DNA of 64,000 nucleotides from NCBI RefSeq assembly GCF_002924445.1, contig NZ_PIGG01000022.1:1-64000 (forward strand), in the 5' to 3' direction. Shown one piece after another: positions 55,729 through 64,000 of the stretch; within the stretch, counting starts at the first letter, position 1; every line of letters begins with the position of its first letter. The DNA comes from Minwuia thermotolerans (GTDB lineage: Bacteria > Pseudomonadota > Alphaproteobacteria > Minwuiales > Minwuiaceae). The position numbers and the translations under genes are program-made. The notes beneath the pieces were generated by a model. That model did no database searches, was not told the DNA's origin, and saw only the letters and a list, made by a program, of their open reading frames with translations.

Positions 55729-57057
55729 TTAGTACTCGAGATAGATTTCGGCGCGGCGGTTGCCAGCCTCGCCGCTGGGCATGGCTTCGTTGTAGATGGG
55801 GGCGTTGTCTCCCTTTGCCTCGATATAGAGACGCTCATAAGGGATGCCTTCCCGGGCCAGCGCGTCGGCGACGGCGTCAGCGCGGGCGGCCGATACCCTG
55901 AGATTGGCCAGCAGGTGGTTGTCCACCGCCATCTCGCCGGTGCGGCTGGAAGCGTGTCCCTGGATCCGGATGCGCGCATTGGTCCGTTTCGCCTGTTCCG
56001 CGATTCGGCGGATGGTCGCGTGGTCATCGGACGAAAGCGAGACCGAACCGTGGCGGAAAAGGATCACCTCGTCCGGGGCCCGGCCACCACGCGTGGCGGG
56101 GGCGTAGGCCGCGGGCTGGTAGACGCCCTCCCCGGAAATCACGACGGGTTCGCCGAGCGCGGCGGACCCCCGCGTCACGCCGCCGCCGCGAGCGCCTGCG
56201 ATCGCTTCCTCATAGGTGCGCGGCGCGTTCAGGGACTCGTGATAGGTCTGCTGTACCACCGGCGAAACGCTGTTCGGGAACTGTCCGGGCGCGACCCGGC
56301 CACCGCCCGCCGACGCCGCGCTGCGCGGCTCGATGCCGGCTTCTCTCAGACGTTCGCTGTAGGACGGCGACTGCTGCGGCGTCACTGCCGCCGGCCGCCG
56401 CTGTGGCGTATCGGGGGTCCTGTCGGGCGTGGGCGCGGGCGTGACCATGGCGGTCTGCGCAGGCAAGCTGGTGCGGGTGTCGGTGATGACGCCCTGACTG
56501 GAGTCCTCCTTGCGGGGCTCCACTTCGGGATCGGCGGCAATGCTGGTGCGCCGGGGAACAAGGGTGCCCTCCTCCGAGAAGGATGGCGGTTCCTCGCCGC
56601 GGGTCATGGCCGCGATCATCGGCGTCGGCGACTCGTCGCGGGGCGCCTGGACAACGCGCACGCGTTCGCCCTGGGCAGGCGCCTCGGCGGCGGGCCGGGC
56701 AGGTGACGGGTCGGGCGCGCGGCGCGGCTCTGCCCTGGCGGGCGTGACAGGGCGAGGCTCGGCTGCAGCGACGCGGCGCGGCGGCTGGGGCGCGGCAACG
56801 ATCTGGACATCGCGCTCGGGTGAGGCTTTCTCCTTGTCCTGAGCGGCCGCGGGCATCGGTATTGCCGAGGCCGGCCTTGCGGCCCGCGCCACCGGCTGCG
56901 GCGCCGGTCCGTAGTCAGGCTCGAACAGTCCGGCGGGATCGGCCCAGTCGGGCAGCGAGCAGGCGCCCAGCGCAAGCGCGGCGGCGACGGCGGCCAACCG
57001 TCCGGCGCGCGCCAGATGCGTTCGGGTTGCTGCTGTCGCGGACATCGATGCGGACAT
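55729..57057 (-). CDS. OmpA-family outer-membrane lipoprotein with long disordered linker
   Basis: A 442-residue lipoprotein. The signal peptide ends in LGAC with Cys33 as the lipidation site. Residues about 60-250 are a low-complexity Pro/Ala/Arg-rich linker. The C-terminal OmpA/MotB-like domain (about 330-442; IRIQGHASSRTGEMA, LRVSAARADAVADAL) binds peptidoglycan. It probably tethers the outer membrane to the wall. The ATG at 57057 has a GGAGGAG site; the frame opens earlier without one. It is divergent from phaC. Confidence 0.87.
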   Translation of the reverse strand: MSASMSATAATRTHLARAGRLAAVAAALALGACSLPDWADPAGLFEPDYGPAPQPVARAARPASAIPMPAAAQDKEKASPERDVQIVAAPQPPRRVAAAEPRPVTPARAEPRRAPDPSPARPAAEAPAQGERVRVVQAPRDESPTPMIAAMTRGEEPPSFSEEGTLVPRRTSIAADPEVEPRKEDSSQGVITDTRTSLPAQTAMVTPAPTPDRTPDTPQRRPAAVTPQQSPSYSERLREAGIEPRSAASAGGGRVAPGQFPNSVSPVVQQTYHESLNAPRTYEEAIAGARGGGVTRGSAALGEPVVISGEGVYQPAAYAPATRGGRAPDEVILFRHGSVSLSSDDHATIRRIAEQAKRTNARIRIQGHASSRTGEMAVDNHLLANLRVSAARADAVADALAREGIPYERLYIEAKGDNAPIYNEAMPSGEAGNRRAEIYLEY

Positions 57058-57306
57058 CTCGCCATCTCCTCCACGAGACCGAGGTTTGCAGATTCCCGGG
57101 CAATCTAGCGGGCCGGAATTGATTTGTCTGCCCCGGAATGGCCGGCGATCGGGCATGTGCAGAAGAGGCAGCAGGAAGGGCTTGCGTCAAATTGTGCGGT
57201 GCAGCAAAAGCGACGCTGCGTTAACCTCCCCCTGTTCATTCCGCCGCGCCGCACCCACAATGGCGGCAACGGACGACAGATCCGCCATGAACCATGGGAG
57301 GAGGCG

Positions 57307-59118
57307 ATGGCAGAGAAGTCCAATGAGGAATTCCCGACACCCGACCTGAACGAGTTCTCGCTGAACATGTCCAGGGTGGCGGCGCAGAGCCAGCGCCTGG
57401 TGGCCGACTTCCTGGAGCGCCATCAGGAACATGCGTCGGCGGCGCCCGGTCCGGCGGATCCCATGAACGTCGGCAAGGCGTTCATGGAGATGACCTCGCG
57501 GATGATGGCCGACCCGGGCAAGCTGGTCGACGCGCAGATGAACCTGTTCAAGGGCTACATGGAGCTCTGGCAGCATGCGGCGCAGAAGATGATGGGCGAG
57601 GAGGTCGAAGACGCGGTGCCCACGCCGCGCTCCGACAAGCGCTTCAAGGACGCCGCCTGGCAGGAGAACCAGATCTTCGACTTCATCAAGCAATCCTACC
57701 TGCTGACGTCGAAATGGATGACCGATACGGTGCACGAGGTCGAGGGACTGGACGACCACACCGCGGAGAAGGTCGACTTCTACACCCGCCAGTTCGTCGA
57801 CGCGATGTCGCCCTCGAATTTCGTCATGACCAATCCGGTGGTCCTGCGCGAGACCCTGGCGACCAACGGCGAGAACCTGGTGCGCGGCCTCGATCACCTG
57901 CTGGAGGATCTGGAGCGGGGCCGGGGCAAGCTGGCCATCAAGATGACCGATCTGGACGCCTTCGAGGTCGGCGGCAACGTCGCCACGACGCCCGGAAAGG
58001 TGGTCTATCAAAACGAATTGATGCAGCTGATCCAGTATGCGCCGGCGACCGAACAGGTTCACGAGCGGCCATTGCTGATCTGCCCGCCCTGGATCAACAA
58101 GTTCTACATTCTCGATCTCCGGGCCGAGAACTCGTTCATCCGGTGGTGCACCGAGCAGGGGCTGACGGTATTCGTCATCTCCTGGGTGAACCCGGACGAG
58201 AAGCTCGCGGACAAGAGCTTCGAGGACTACATGAACGAGGGCATCCTCGCCGCCCTGGACGCCATCGAACAGGCGATCGGCGTGCGCGAGGTCACGACCA
58301 TCGGCTATTGCCTGGGCGGCACGCTCATGGCCGCCACCCTGGCCTACATGGCCGCCCGCGGCGACGACCGGATCAAGGCGACCACCTTCTTCACCGCCCA
58401 GGTCGATTTCTCCGAGCCTGGCGAACTGGGCGTCTTCATCGACGATGAGAGTATCGCCCATATCGAGGAACTGATGGAGGAGCGCGGCTATCTGGAGGGC
58501 GCGGAGATGGCGTCCACGTTCAACATGCTGCGCGCCAACGACCTTATCTGGTCCTTCGTGGTCAACAACTACCTGATGGGCAAGGATCCGTTTCCCTTCG
58601 ACCTGCTCTACTGGAATTCCGATGCCACGCGTCTGCCGCGGGTCATGCACAGCTTCTACCTGCGCAAGATGTATCAGCAGAACCTGCTGGCGCAGCCGGG
58701 CGGACTGGAATTCAACGGCACGCCGATCGACCTGGGCAAGGTGAAGATCCCGGTCTACGTGCAGGCGGGCAAGGAGGACCACATCGCGCCCTACCGCTCG
58801 GTCTTCAAGGCGACGCAGCATTTCTCGGGGCCGGTCCGGTTCATGCTGGCGGGTTCTGGCCATATCGCGGGCGTGGTCAACCCGCCGGATGCGAAGAAGT
58901 ACCAGTACTGGACCAACGAGAAGCGCAAGAAGTACGCGACGCCGGACGAATGGCTGGCCGAGGCGACGGAGACGCCCGGTTCCTGGTGGCCGGACTGGAT
59001 CAAGTGGATGCAGAAGCATTCCGGCAAGAAGGTGCCGGCCCGCGTGCCGGGCGAGGGCGGCCTGAAGGCGATCGAGGACGCGCCGGGCTCCTATGTGAAG
59101 GTGCGTTCCGGCGGCTGA
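57307..59118 (+). CDS. phaC: Class I poly(3-hydroxyalkanoate) synthase
   Basis: A 603-residue class I PHA synthase that polymerises 3-hydroxyacyl-CoA into storage granules. The catalytic triad is Cys335 in the lipase-box-like GYCLGG, Asp491 in GKEDHIAP and His519 in GSGHIAG. The ATG at 57307 follows a strong GGAGGAG site; the frame is open to 57124 but that part lies in divergent promoter DNA. No phaA, phaB or phasin gene is adjacent. Confidence 0.96.
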   Translation: MAEKSNEEFPTPDLNEFSLNMSRVAAQSQRLVADFLERHQEHASAAPGPADPMNVGKAFMEMTSRMMADPGKLVDAQMNLFKGYMELWQHAAQKMMGEEVEDAVPTPRSDKRFKDAAWQENQIFDFIKQSYLLTSKWMTDTVHEVEGLDDHTAEKVDFYTRQFVDAMSPSNFVMTNPVVLRETLATNGENLVRGLDHLLEDLERGRGKLAIKMTDLDAFEVGGNVATTPGKVVYQNELMQLIQYAPATEQVHERPLLICPPWINKFYILDLRAENSFIRWCTEQGLTVFVISWVNPDEKLADKSFEDYMNEGILAALDAIEQAIGVREVTTIGYCLGGTLMAATLAYMAARGDDRIKATTFFTAQVDFSEPGELGVFIDDESIAHIEELMEERGYLEGAEMASTFNMLRANDLIWSFVVNNYLMGKDPFPFDLLYWNSDATRLPRVMHSFYLRKMYQQNLLAQPGGLEFNGTPIDLGKVKIPVYVQAGKEDHIAPYRSVFKATQHFSGPVRFMLAGSGHIAGVVNPPDAKKYQYWTNEKRKKYATPDEWLAEATETPGSWWPDWIKWMQKHSGKKVPARVPGEGGLKAIEDAPGSYVKVRSGG

Positions 59119-59164
59119 ACCGCCGGCCGGCCGGCGGCCCGACTCTCCCGGACGCCGGAAGCGG

Positions 59165-59578
59165 TCAGTCCCGCTTCGGCAGCACCATCTGGGTCTGGGT
59201 CACGACGGCGGCCTTGCGCCCGTCCTCGCGGGTGATCGTCGTGGTCCAGACCATCGTCGTCCGGCCCTTGTGAACCGGCACGCAGCGGGCCAGGGCCTTC
59301 TGGTTCACCGGTACGGCGGCGATGAAGTTGGTCTTGCTTTCCAGCGTGGTGGTGGTCGTGTCCGGGGGCAGGTTGATCACGGTAGCCACCGCGCCGACAT
59401 TGTCGGCCAGCGCCATCACCGCGCCGCCGTGCATGATCGCGGGGTTGGTGCAGAACTCCGGCTTCACCAGCATCTCGGCCTCGACGAGGTCGGGCTCGAC
59501 GGTGATGAACTCGATCCCGAGGAGCGCGCCGAAGGGCGTCATGCGCTCGCTGACCATCCGCCTGAGTTCGTCCGACAT
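59165..59578 (-). CDS. PaaI-family hotdog thioesterase
   Basis: A 137-residue hotdog-fold protein. The segment IMHGGAVMALADNVGAVAT holds the HGG active-site region of PaaI-type thioesterases, which hydrolyse aromatic or acyl-CoA thioesters. The ATG at 59578 is preferred over a TTG seven codons upstream. It is convergent with phaC, with a GC-palindromic gap between them. Confidence 0.87.
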   Translation of the reverse strand: MSDELRRMVSERMTPFGALLGIEFITVEPDLVEAEMLVKPEFCTNPAIMHGGAVMALADNVGAVATVINLPPDTTTTTLESKTNFIAAVPVNQKALARCVPVHKGRTTMVWTTTITREDGRKAAVVTQTQMVLPKRD

Positions 59579-59631
59579 GCTTTCCGTCTCCACCGGCAAT
59601 TGATCCGTGGGGAGAATAGCGCGGGCGGGGC

Positions 59632-59925
59632 CTACTGGAAGGCCTTCACCTTCTCCAGGACGGAAATGCCCACATGCTCGCCGGTGACGACGATCTCGCC
59701 GCGGGCGATGACCTGGTTGTTGGCGAGGATCCAGGCCGGGTCGTCGACGCCGGAATCGAGTTCGATCACCGCGCCGCGGCCCATCTTGAGAAGCTGATGG
59801 ATCGGCATCTGGGCGCGACCCAGGACGACGGATATCTCGACATCGACGTCGGCTATGGCCAGGTCGAAATTGTCGGCGATGCTCTCGGGCTGGGCTTTGT
59901 TTTCGTCATCGTTCATGCGCACCAT
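59632..59925 (-). CDS. FliN-like SpoA/C-ring domain protein (orphan)
   Basis: A 97-residue protein that is essentially one SpoA/FliN domain: [31 protein letters not shown], then [12 protein letters not shown] and [10 protein letters not shown]. FliN forms the base of the flagellar C-ring and binds CheY. No fliM, fliG or any other flagellar gene is in the window, so it is displaced from its normal cluster. It may act with a flagellar operon elsewhere or in another switch-like complex. Confidence 0.85.
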   Translation of the reverse strand: MVRMNDDENKAQPESIADNFDLAIADVDVEISVVLGRAQMPIHQLLKMGRGAVIELDSGVDDPAWILANNQVIARGEIVVTGEHVGISVLEKVKAFQ

Positions 59926-59967
59926 CTAGGCAGAAACCGGTTAGCGGAAGGTAAAGGGCGGCGGCCC

Positions 59968-60594
59968 ATGACGGTGGAATGGCGAGAATCGGCAGAGCCG
60001 GTCGACTATCCGGCGGCGGTCGAGTGGATGGAGCACCGCGCGGCGGCGATCCGCGACGAGGGCGCGGACGAGTGCGTCTGGCTGCTGGAGCACCCGCCGC
60101 TCTATACCGCGGGCACTTCGGCCGATGCGGCCGATCTGCTGACACCAGACCGCTTCCCCGTGCACCGGACGGGGCGGGGCGGCGAGTACACCTATCACGG
60201 GCCCGGCCAGCGCGTCGGCTATGTCATGCTGGACCTGCGCCGCCGCGGACCCGATGTCCGGCGCTTCGTCAACGACCTGGAACGCTGGGTGATCGGGACG
60301 CTTGCCGAATTCGGCATCGCCGGTGAACGGCGCCAGGGCCGCGTCGGTGTCTGGGTCGAGACCGCCGAGGGCGAGAAGAAGATCGCCGCGCTCGGCATCC
60401 GGCTCCGGCGCTGGGTCAGTTTCCACGGCATCGCCATCAACCTGAACCCCGACCTGGACCATTTCGGCGGCATCGTCCCCTGTGGCATCAGTGACTATGG
60501 CGTGACGTCGTTCGCCGATTTGGGCGTCACCGCGTCGATGGCCGATCTCGATGCCGCGCTGAAGAAGAAATTCTCCGAAGTGTTCGGGGGTTAG
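59968..60594 (+). CDS. lipB: Lipoyl(octanoyl) transferase
   Basis: A 208-residue transferase that moves octanoyl from ACP to lipoyl domains. The conserved [12 protein letters not shown] (70-81), Lys138 in KKIAALG and the nucleophile Cys172 in PCGISDYG are all present. The start at 59968 follows a GC-rich leader; the open frame extends to 59674, but that part overlaps the FliN-like gene. Its TAG overlaps the convergent radC stop by 4 bp. Confidence 0.96.
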   Translation: MTVEWRESAEPVDYPAAVEWMEHRAAAIRDEGADECVWLLEHPPLYTAGTSADAADLLTPDRFPVHRTGRGGEYTYHGPGQRVGYVMLDLRRRGPDVRRFVNDLERWVIGTLAEFGIAGERRQGRVGVWVETAEGEKKIAALGIRLRRWVSFHGIAINLNPDLDHFGGIVPCGISDYGVTSFADLGVTASMADLDAALKKKFSEVFGG

Positions 60595-61295
60595 ATCAAT
60601 CCGTTCGAGCGAAAGCTGAAGGGTTCGTCGCGGCCGATCACCAGGTGATCGTGCAGCATCAGGCCCACCGCCCGGGCGGCGTCGCGGACCTGCTTCGTCA
60701 TCTCGATGTCGGCGCGGGACGGCGTCGGGTCGCCGGAGGGGTGGTTGTGAACCATGATCAGCGCCGAGGCTTCCAGGTTGAGCGCGCGCTTGACGATCTC
60801 CCGCGGATAGACCGGCGTGTGGTCGACCGTGCCCTTCTGCTGCACCTCGTCGGCGATCAGCACGTTCTTGCGGTTGAGGAACAGGACATGGAACTCCTCG
60901 GTCGCCTTGTAGCGCTTGGTGGCGTTGCAGTAGTCGAGCAGGGCCTGCCAGGAGGACAGCACGACATCCCGGTGCATCACCCGGGCGCGGGCGAGGCGGA
61001 CGGCCGAGACCTCGACGATGCGGATGGCGGCCACCGCGGCGTCGCCGATGCCGGGCACCTCGCGGAGCTGCTCGGGACTGGCCGTGATCACATGGGCGTA
61101 GTCGCCGAAATGCTCGATCAGGCGCTTTGCCAGCGGCTTGGTGTCGCCGCGCGGGTTGGCGGCCCAGAGCACGATCTCCAGCAGTTCGTAATCCCGGAAC
61201 GCGTCGGGACCGCTCTCGATCAGCTTCTCGCGGACCCGCTGCCGGTGACCGTGGTAGTGGGGCTTTTCCGTGCCGGCGCGCTTCGCTTCCGCCAT
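60591..61295 (-). CDS. radC: RadC family protein (JAMM domain)
   Basis: A 234-residue protein with an N-terminal helix-hairpin-helix ([16 protein letters not shown]) and a C-terminal JAB/JAMM metal site [14 protein letters not shown] (183-196; His183, His185 and Asp196 as ligands). RadC is annotated as a DNA-repair protein, though its role is unsettled. It is downstream of map in the same direction. Confidence 0.95.
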   Translation of the reverse strand: MAEAKRAGTEKPHYHGHRQRVREKLIESGPDAFRDYELLEIVLWAANPRGDTKPLAKRLIEHFGDYAHVITASPEQLREVPGIGDAAVAAIRIVEVSAVRLARARVMHRDVVLSSWQALLDYCNATKRYKATEEFHVLFLNRKNVLIADEVQQKGTVDHTPVYPREIVKRALNLEASALIMVHNHPSGDPTPSRADIEMTKQVRDAARAVGLMLHDHLVIGRDEPFSFRSNGLI

Positions 61296-61312
61296 GGCTG
61301 CGCCCCGCCGCC

Positions 61313-62134
61313 TCAGCCGTAGGGGGGCTTGTGCAGGCCCGCCGGCGATTCCGTGAAGATCTCCACGCCGTCTTCGGTAATGCCGATCGAGTGCTCGAAC
61401 TGCGCCGACAGCGAGCGGTCGCGGGTCACGGCGGTCCAGCCGTCCTCCAGAATCTTCACCCGCCAGTCGCCCAGATTGATCATCGGCTCGACGGTGAAGA
61501 ACATCCCGGGCTTCAGTTCGATGCCGGAGTTCGCCTGGCCGTAATGCAGCACGTTGGGCGCGTCGTGGAAGACGCGGCCCAGGCCGTGACCGCAGAAGTC
61601 GCGCACGACCGAGCAGCGCTCGGCCTCCGCGTATTCCTGGATCGCCGCGCCGATGTCGCCCAGGCGGGCGCCGGGCCTGACGGCCCGGATGCCGCGCATC
61701 ATGGCCTCGTAGGTGACGTCGATCAGACGCTCCGACTTCTTCTTCGGCTTGCCGACGTGGAACATGCGGCTGGTGTCGCCGTGCCAGCCGTCCAGGATGA
61801 CGGTGACGTCGATGTTCATGATGTCGCCGTCCTTCAGCGCCCGCGGGCCGGGTATGCCGTGGCAGACCACATGGTTGATGGACGTGCAGATTGACTTGGG
61901 GAAACCCCGGTAGTTGAGCGGCGCCGGCACCGCGCCCCGGGCGGTGATGAACTCGTGGCAGAGTCCGTCGAGCTCTTCCGTGGTCACGCCCGGCTTCACG
62001 TGCCCGACGATCATGTCGAGCGTCTCGGCGGCCAGCCGCCCCGCGGCGCGCATGCCATCGAAGGCGGCCGCGTCGTGCAGCTTGATCTGGCCGGTGTTGC
62101 GGACCGGTGCGTTGTCCGCCGAGATGTAGTTCAT
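61313..62134 (-). CDS. map: Methionine aminopeptidase, type I
   Basis: A 273-residue dimetal aminopeptidase removing N-terminal Met. The metal ligands are recognisable: Asp in NIDVTVILDGWHGDTSR, His in FCGHGLGR, Glu in FTVEPM and Glu in QFEHSIGIT. The start MNYISADNAP at 62134 matches the family better than the longer open frame. Order sfsA-map-radC is conserved in many alphaproteobacteria. Confidence 0.95.
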   Translation of the reverse strand: MNYISADNAPVRNTGQIKLHDAAAFDGMRAAGRLAAETLDMIVGHVKPGVTTEELDGLCHEFITARGAVPAPLNYRGFPKSICTSINHVVCHGIPGPRALKDGDIMNIDVTVILDGWHGDTSRMFHVGKPKKKSERLIDVTYEAMMRGIRAVRPGARLGDIGAAIQEYAEAERCSVVRDFCGHGLGRVFHDAPNVLHYGQANSGIELKPGMFFTVEPMINLGDWRVKILEDGWTAVTRDRSLSAQFEHSIGITEDGVEIFTESPAGLHKPPYG

Positions 62135-62141
62135 ATGGCGC

Positions 62142-62930
62142 TCAGTCGATGAGGACGGGAATGGCGTCGCCCGGATATATGCCCAGCGCGGAAACGTGGC
62201 AAGTCCGGCAGACCGCTTCCACCCCGGCGTCCATCGCGGCGGCGAGCCCTGCGGCGTAGGCGGAATCGACATCGGCGGCGGGGCGGAAGACCTGTCCGTC
62301 GCCCCTGGGGCTGAGGAACAGCATCACCGCCCGATGGCCGCGCGCCGCCATTGCGGTCAGTTCTTTCAGGTGCTTGGCGCCTCTTCTTGTCACAGAATCC
62401 GGGAACTCGACCAGGCCCGCCTGGCGGGAGAGGGTCACGCCCTTGACCTCGACATAGCAATCCGGACGCCCCTCTGCCTGCAGCAACAGGTCGATGCGGG
62501 AGTGCTCGCCATAGCGGACCTCCCGGCGGCGGACCGGATAGCCGGCCAGCTCAGGGATCGTCCCGGCCGCCAGCGCCGCTTCCGCGATGGCGTTTGGCCG
62601 CTGGGTGTTGACGCAGACCATGGCGCCGCCGGCCTCGATCAGTTCCAGCGTCCACTTCAGCTTGCGCGCCGGGTTGTCGACCGGCGTGAGCCAGACGGTC
62701 TGCGCTCCGCCGTCGATCAGGCTCAGCATGGAACCGGGGTTGGGGCAGTGGGCCGTGACCTCGCGTCCGTCCTCCAGACGCACGTCGGCCAGGAACCGCT
62801 TGTAGCGCCTGAGCAATGTGGCGCGGATCAGCGGCGGGTCGAACCGGATCAGGGGTGCGGCGGCTTCATCCAAAATTAAGCGTCTCCTGCGAGTCTGTTC
62901 TGTCTCGGGGTCTGAATACCGTTCATCCAT
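62142..62930 (-). CDS. sfsA: Sugar fermentation stimulation protein SfsA (nuclease-fold)
   Basis: A protein of the SfsA family, which has a PD-(D/E)xK nuclease-like fold and unclear physiology. Signature segments are RYKRFLADV near the start, AHCPNPGSMLSL, GEHSRIDLLLQ and YVEVKGVTLSR, the last carrying the presumed catalytic ExK. Start 62930 (262 aa) is the in-frame ATG but overlaps the divergent kinase gene by 2 bp. A TTG at 62873 with an AGGAG site upstream would give 243 aa, closer to the family length. Confidence 0.92.
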   Translation of the reverse strand: MDERYSDPETEQTRRRRLILDEAAAPLIRFDPPLIRATLLRRYKRFLADVRLEDGREVTAHCPNPGSMLSLIDGGAQTVWLTPVDNPARKLKWTLELIEAGGAMVCVNTQRPNAIAEAALAAGTIPELAGYPVRRREVRYGEHSRIDLLLQAEGRPDCYVEVKGVTLSRQAGLVEFPDSVTRRGAKHLKELTAMAARGHRAVMLFLSPRGDGQVFRPAADVDSAYAAGLAAAMDAGVEAVCRTCHVSALGIYPGDAIPVLID

Positions 62931-63747
62931 GACTATTGCGATCCAGGAAGACGCGGCCGACAACCATCGGGCCGAAGTGCTGGCCGATGTCCGCCGAGCC
63001 ATCGAGGCTGTCGAAGCCGCCCGCGACAACCCCGCAGGCCGGGACAGGGCGCTGCGCGATCTGCACACGGTCAAGGGCGCGGTTGGATTTCTCGGTCTTT
63101 CCGAGCTTGCCGGCGCGCTGCACGAACTCGAAGGAGTCATGGGCCGCGGCGGCGATGGCCTCGACGTGGCGCACCGCGTGTCGGAGGCGCGGCGGCTGCT
63201 GGATTCGGAAAGCGACACGGGTCCGCCCGCGGCCACCGGGTTGGCCGGGGAGGGCGCATTCACCCAGTGCCTGTGGTGGGCGGAGCGGATGATCGGGCAA
63301 ATCTCCACCTCCCTGGGCAAGGAAGCCGAACTGAGCATCACCGGCGGCGACCTCCGGATCGACAACAAGAGCCGCGCGGCGCTCACCCGGGCGCTGCAGC
63401 ATCTGGTCCGCAACGCCATCGTTCACGGCATCGAGACGCCGGATCGGCGGTCTGCGCTGGGCAAGCCGCGGTGCGGCGCCATCGCGATAGCCGTCCACCG
63501 CACCGGCGGCCTGCTTACCGTCGAAGTTTCCGATGACGGTGCGGGATTGCCGGACGAACTGTCCGCGCGGGTCTTCCAGCCGGGCGTCAGCGGCGCCGCG
63601 GACGTCAGCCTCTACGCCGGCCGGGGTATCGGCCTCGACGTGGCGCTGTCGGAGGTGGCCTCGCTCGGCGGGCGCGTCGAAGCGCGTTCGACGCCGGGTC
63701 TTGGCGCATGCTTCACGATCATCGTGCAGGAACCGACCGGACCCTGA
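62929..63747 (+). CDS. Minimal CheA-like histidine kinase (HPt + HATPase)
   Basis: A 272-residue protein with two CheA parts. An HPt domain has the phosphoacceptor His46 in DLHTVKGAVGFLG. A HATPase_c domain has the N-box LVRNAIVHGIE (Asn162), SDDGAGL (G1-like) and GRGIGLDVALSEVASLGG. The CheA P3 dimerisation and P5 CheW-like domains are missing. No CheW, CheY or MCP gene is near. It probably feeds a phosphorelay or acts as an unusual chemotaxis-type kinase. The start is the ATG at 62929; no good ribosome-binding site is seen, and the frame opens at 62818. Confidence 0.8.
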   Translation: MTIAIQEDAADNHRAEVLADVRRAIEAVEAARDNPAGRDRALRDLHTVKGAVGFLGLSELAGALHELEGVMGRGGDGLDVAHRVSEARRLLDSESDTGPPAATGLAGEGAFTQCLWWAERMIGQISTSLGKEAELSITGGDLRIDNKSRAALTRALQHLVRNAIVHGIETPDRRSALGKPRCGAIAIAVHRTGGLLTVEVSDDGAGLPDELSARVFQPGVSGAADVSLYAGRGIGLDVALSEVASLGGRVEARSTPGLGACFTIIVQEPTGP

Positions 63748-63883
63748 CCGGCCCCTGGCCGAAATCCCGCGCCGGAATTACGATTTGTAACCGCCGCGCG
63801 GAAACGGCCTGCCTTCACTTGTCATCCGGATACCCCTCGCGCACGTAGATGAGGCCAGTGCCGTTCCGGAGGAAGCGCAGCTC

Positions 63884-64000
63884 ATGACGCGACGCATTTC
63901 AACCCTGTTGTCGACGGTTGCCGTGGCGGCGCTGATCGGCGGCTGCAGTCTGCTGACGTCGGTGCCCGAGCCGGTGACGGTGGAAAGTCGGATTGCGGGG
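63884..64000 (+). CDS. Lipoprotein N-terminus (runs off the right edge)
   Basis: An ATG at 63884 behind a GGAGGAAG site begins a signal peptide MTRRISTLLSTVAVAALIGGC, with the lipobox ending at Cys in IGGC, then SLLTSVPEPVTV. The frame is still open at base 64000, giving 39 residues. It is a probable outer-membrane or periplasmic lipoprotein; family cannot be decided from this fragment. Confidence 0.7.
   Translation, partial: MTRRISTLLSTVAVAALIGGCSLLTSVPEPVTVESRIAG

Noticed and set aside
57187..59019. A 610-codon minus-strand frame opposite phaC
   Set aside because: Antisense to PHA synthase with an intact catalytic triad; composition is that of reverse-strand noise.
59108..59137. GC-rich palindrome after phaC as a rho-independent terminator
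   Set aside because: Stems of CCGGCGG/CCGCCGG and CCGCCGGCC/GGCCGGCGG exist, but no T-run follows on either strand, so I do not list it as a terminator.

Overview
The window reads as a high-GC alphaproteobacterial chromosome segment. This rests on gene neighbourhoods typical of that class (infA-maf-RNase E/G-yacG; sfsA-map-radC; aminotransferase-hom-glpX-recJ; the TIGR02186 membrane protein next to a TSUP permease; a PodJ-like polar protein) and on a class I PHA synthase. I cannot name the order with confidence; Rhodospirillales-like is a guess.

Layout. (1) About 1-7090 is an accessory island of visibly lower GC. It has the tail of an IS3-type element, then an UvrD-like SF1 helicase, a small Cys-rich protein, an OGG-fold (8-oxoguanine glycosylase-like) protein and an HsdR-type restriction/translocase subunit, with no HsdM or HsdS in view. 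It stops against the 3' end of a tRNA-Phe gene, a classical island integration site. (2) 7.3-14.1 kb: infA, maf, a zinc-link-less RNase E/G and yacG, then a fatty-acid pair (enoyl-CoA hydratase, atypical acyl-CoA dehydrogenase), a DHA2-like exporter and a MoxR ATPase. (3) 14.1-14.3 kb: an inverted-repeat intergenic element whose two ends carry the stop codons of both convergent neighbours. (4) 14.3-33.2 kb: core metabolism and RNA genes (EVE protein, 3-hydroxyisobutyrate dehydrogenase, PPOX flavoprotein, MFS permease, aspS, rnd, ppx-ppk, SixA-like phosphatase, dapD, DUF2889, a LysE/ArgO exporter with a probable CTG start, a TSUP/TIGR02186 pair) and a PodJ-like cell-pole protein next to a smaller protein sharing its N-terminal module. 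(5) 33.5-43.3 kb: one 3265-residue protein made almost wholly of RTX calcium-binding nonapeptides with 12 recurring spacer modules and two C-terminal-type caps, one of them internal, closed by a strong bidirectional terminator. (6) 43.4-64 kb: core genes again (SDR, ThiS-ThiG fusion, aroQ-accB-accC-aat, hydrolase, PanE-like reductase, tRNA-Glu, recJ, glpX, hom, AlaC-type aminotransferase, OmpA-like lipoprotein, phaC, thioesterase, an orphan FliN-like protein, lipB, radC, map, sfsA, a minimal CheA-like kinase, and a lipoprotein start running off the right edge).

The two regions most deserving attention are the helicase / zinc-ribbon / glycosylase-fold / HsdR cluster (a candidate anti-phage module) and the giant catalytic-domain-free RTX protein. 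All assignments come from reading the sequence; no database search or structure prediction was run.
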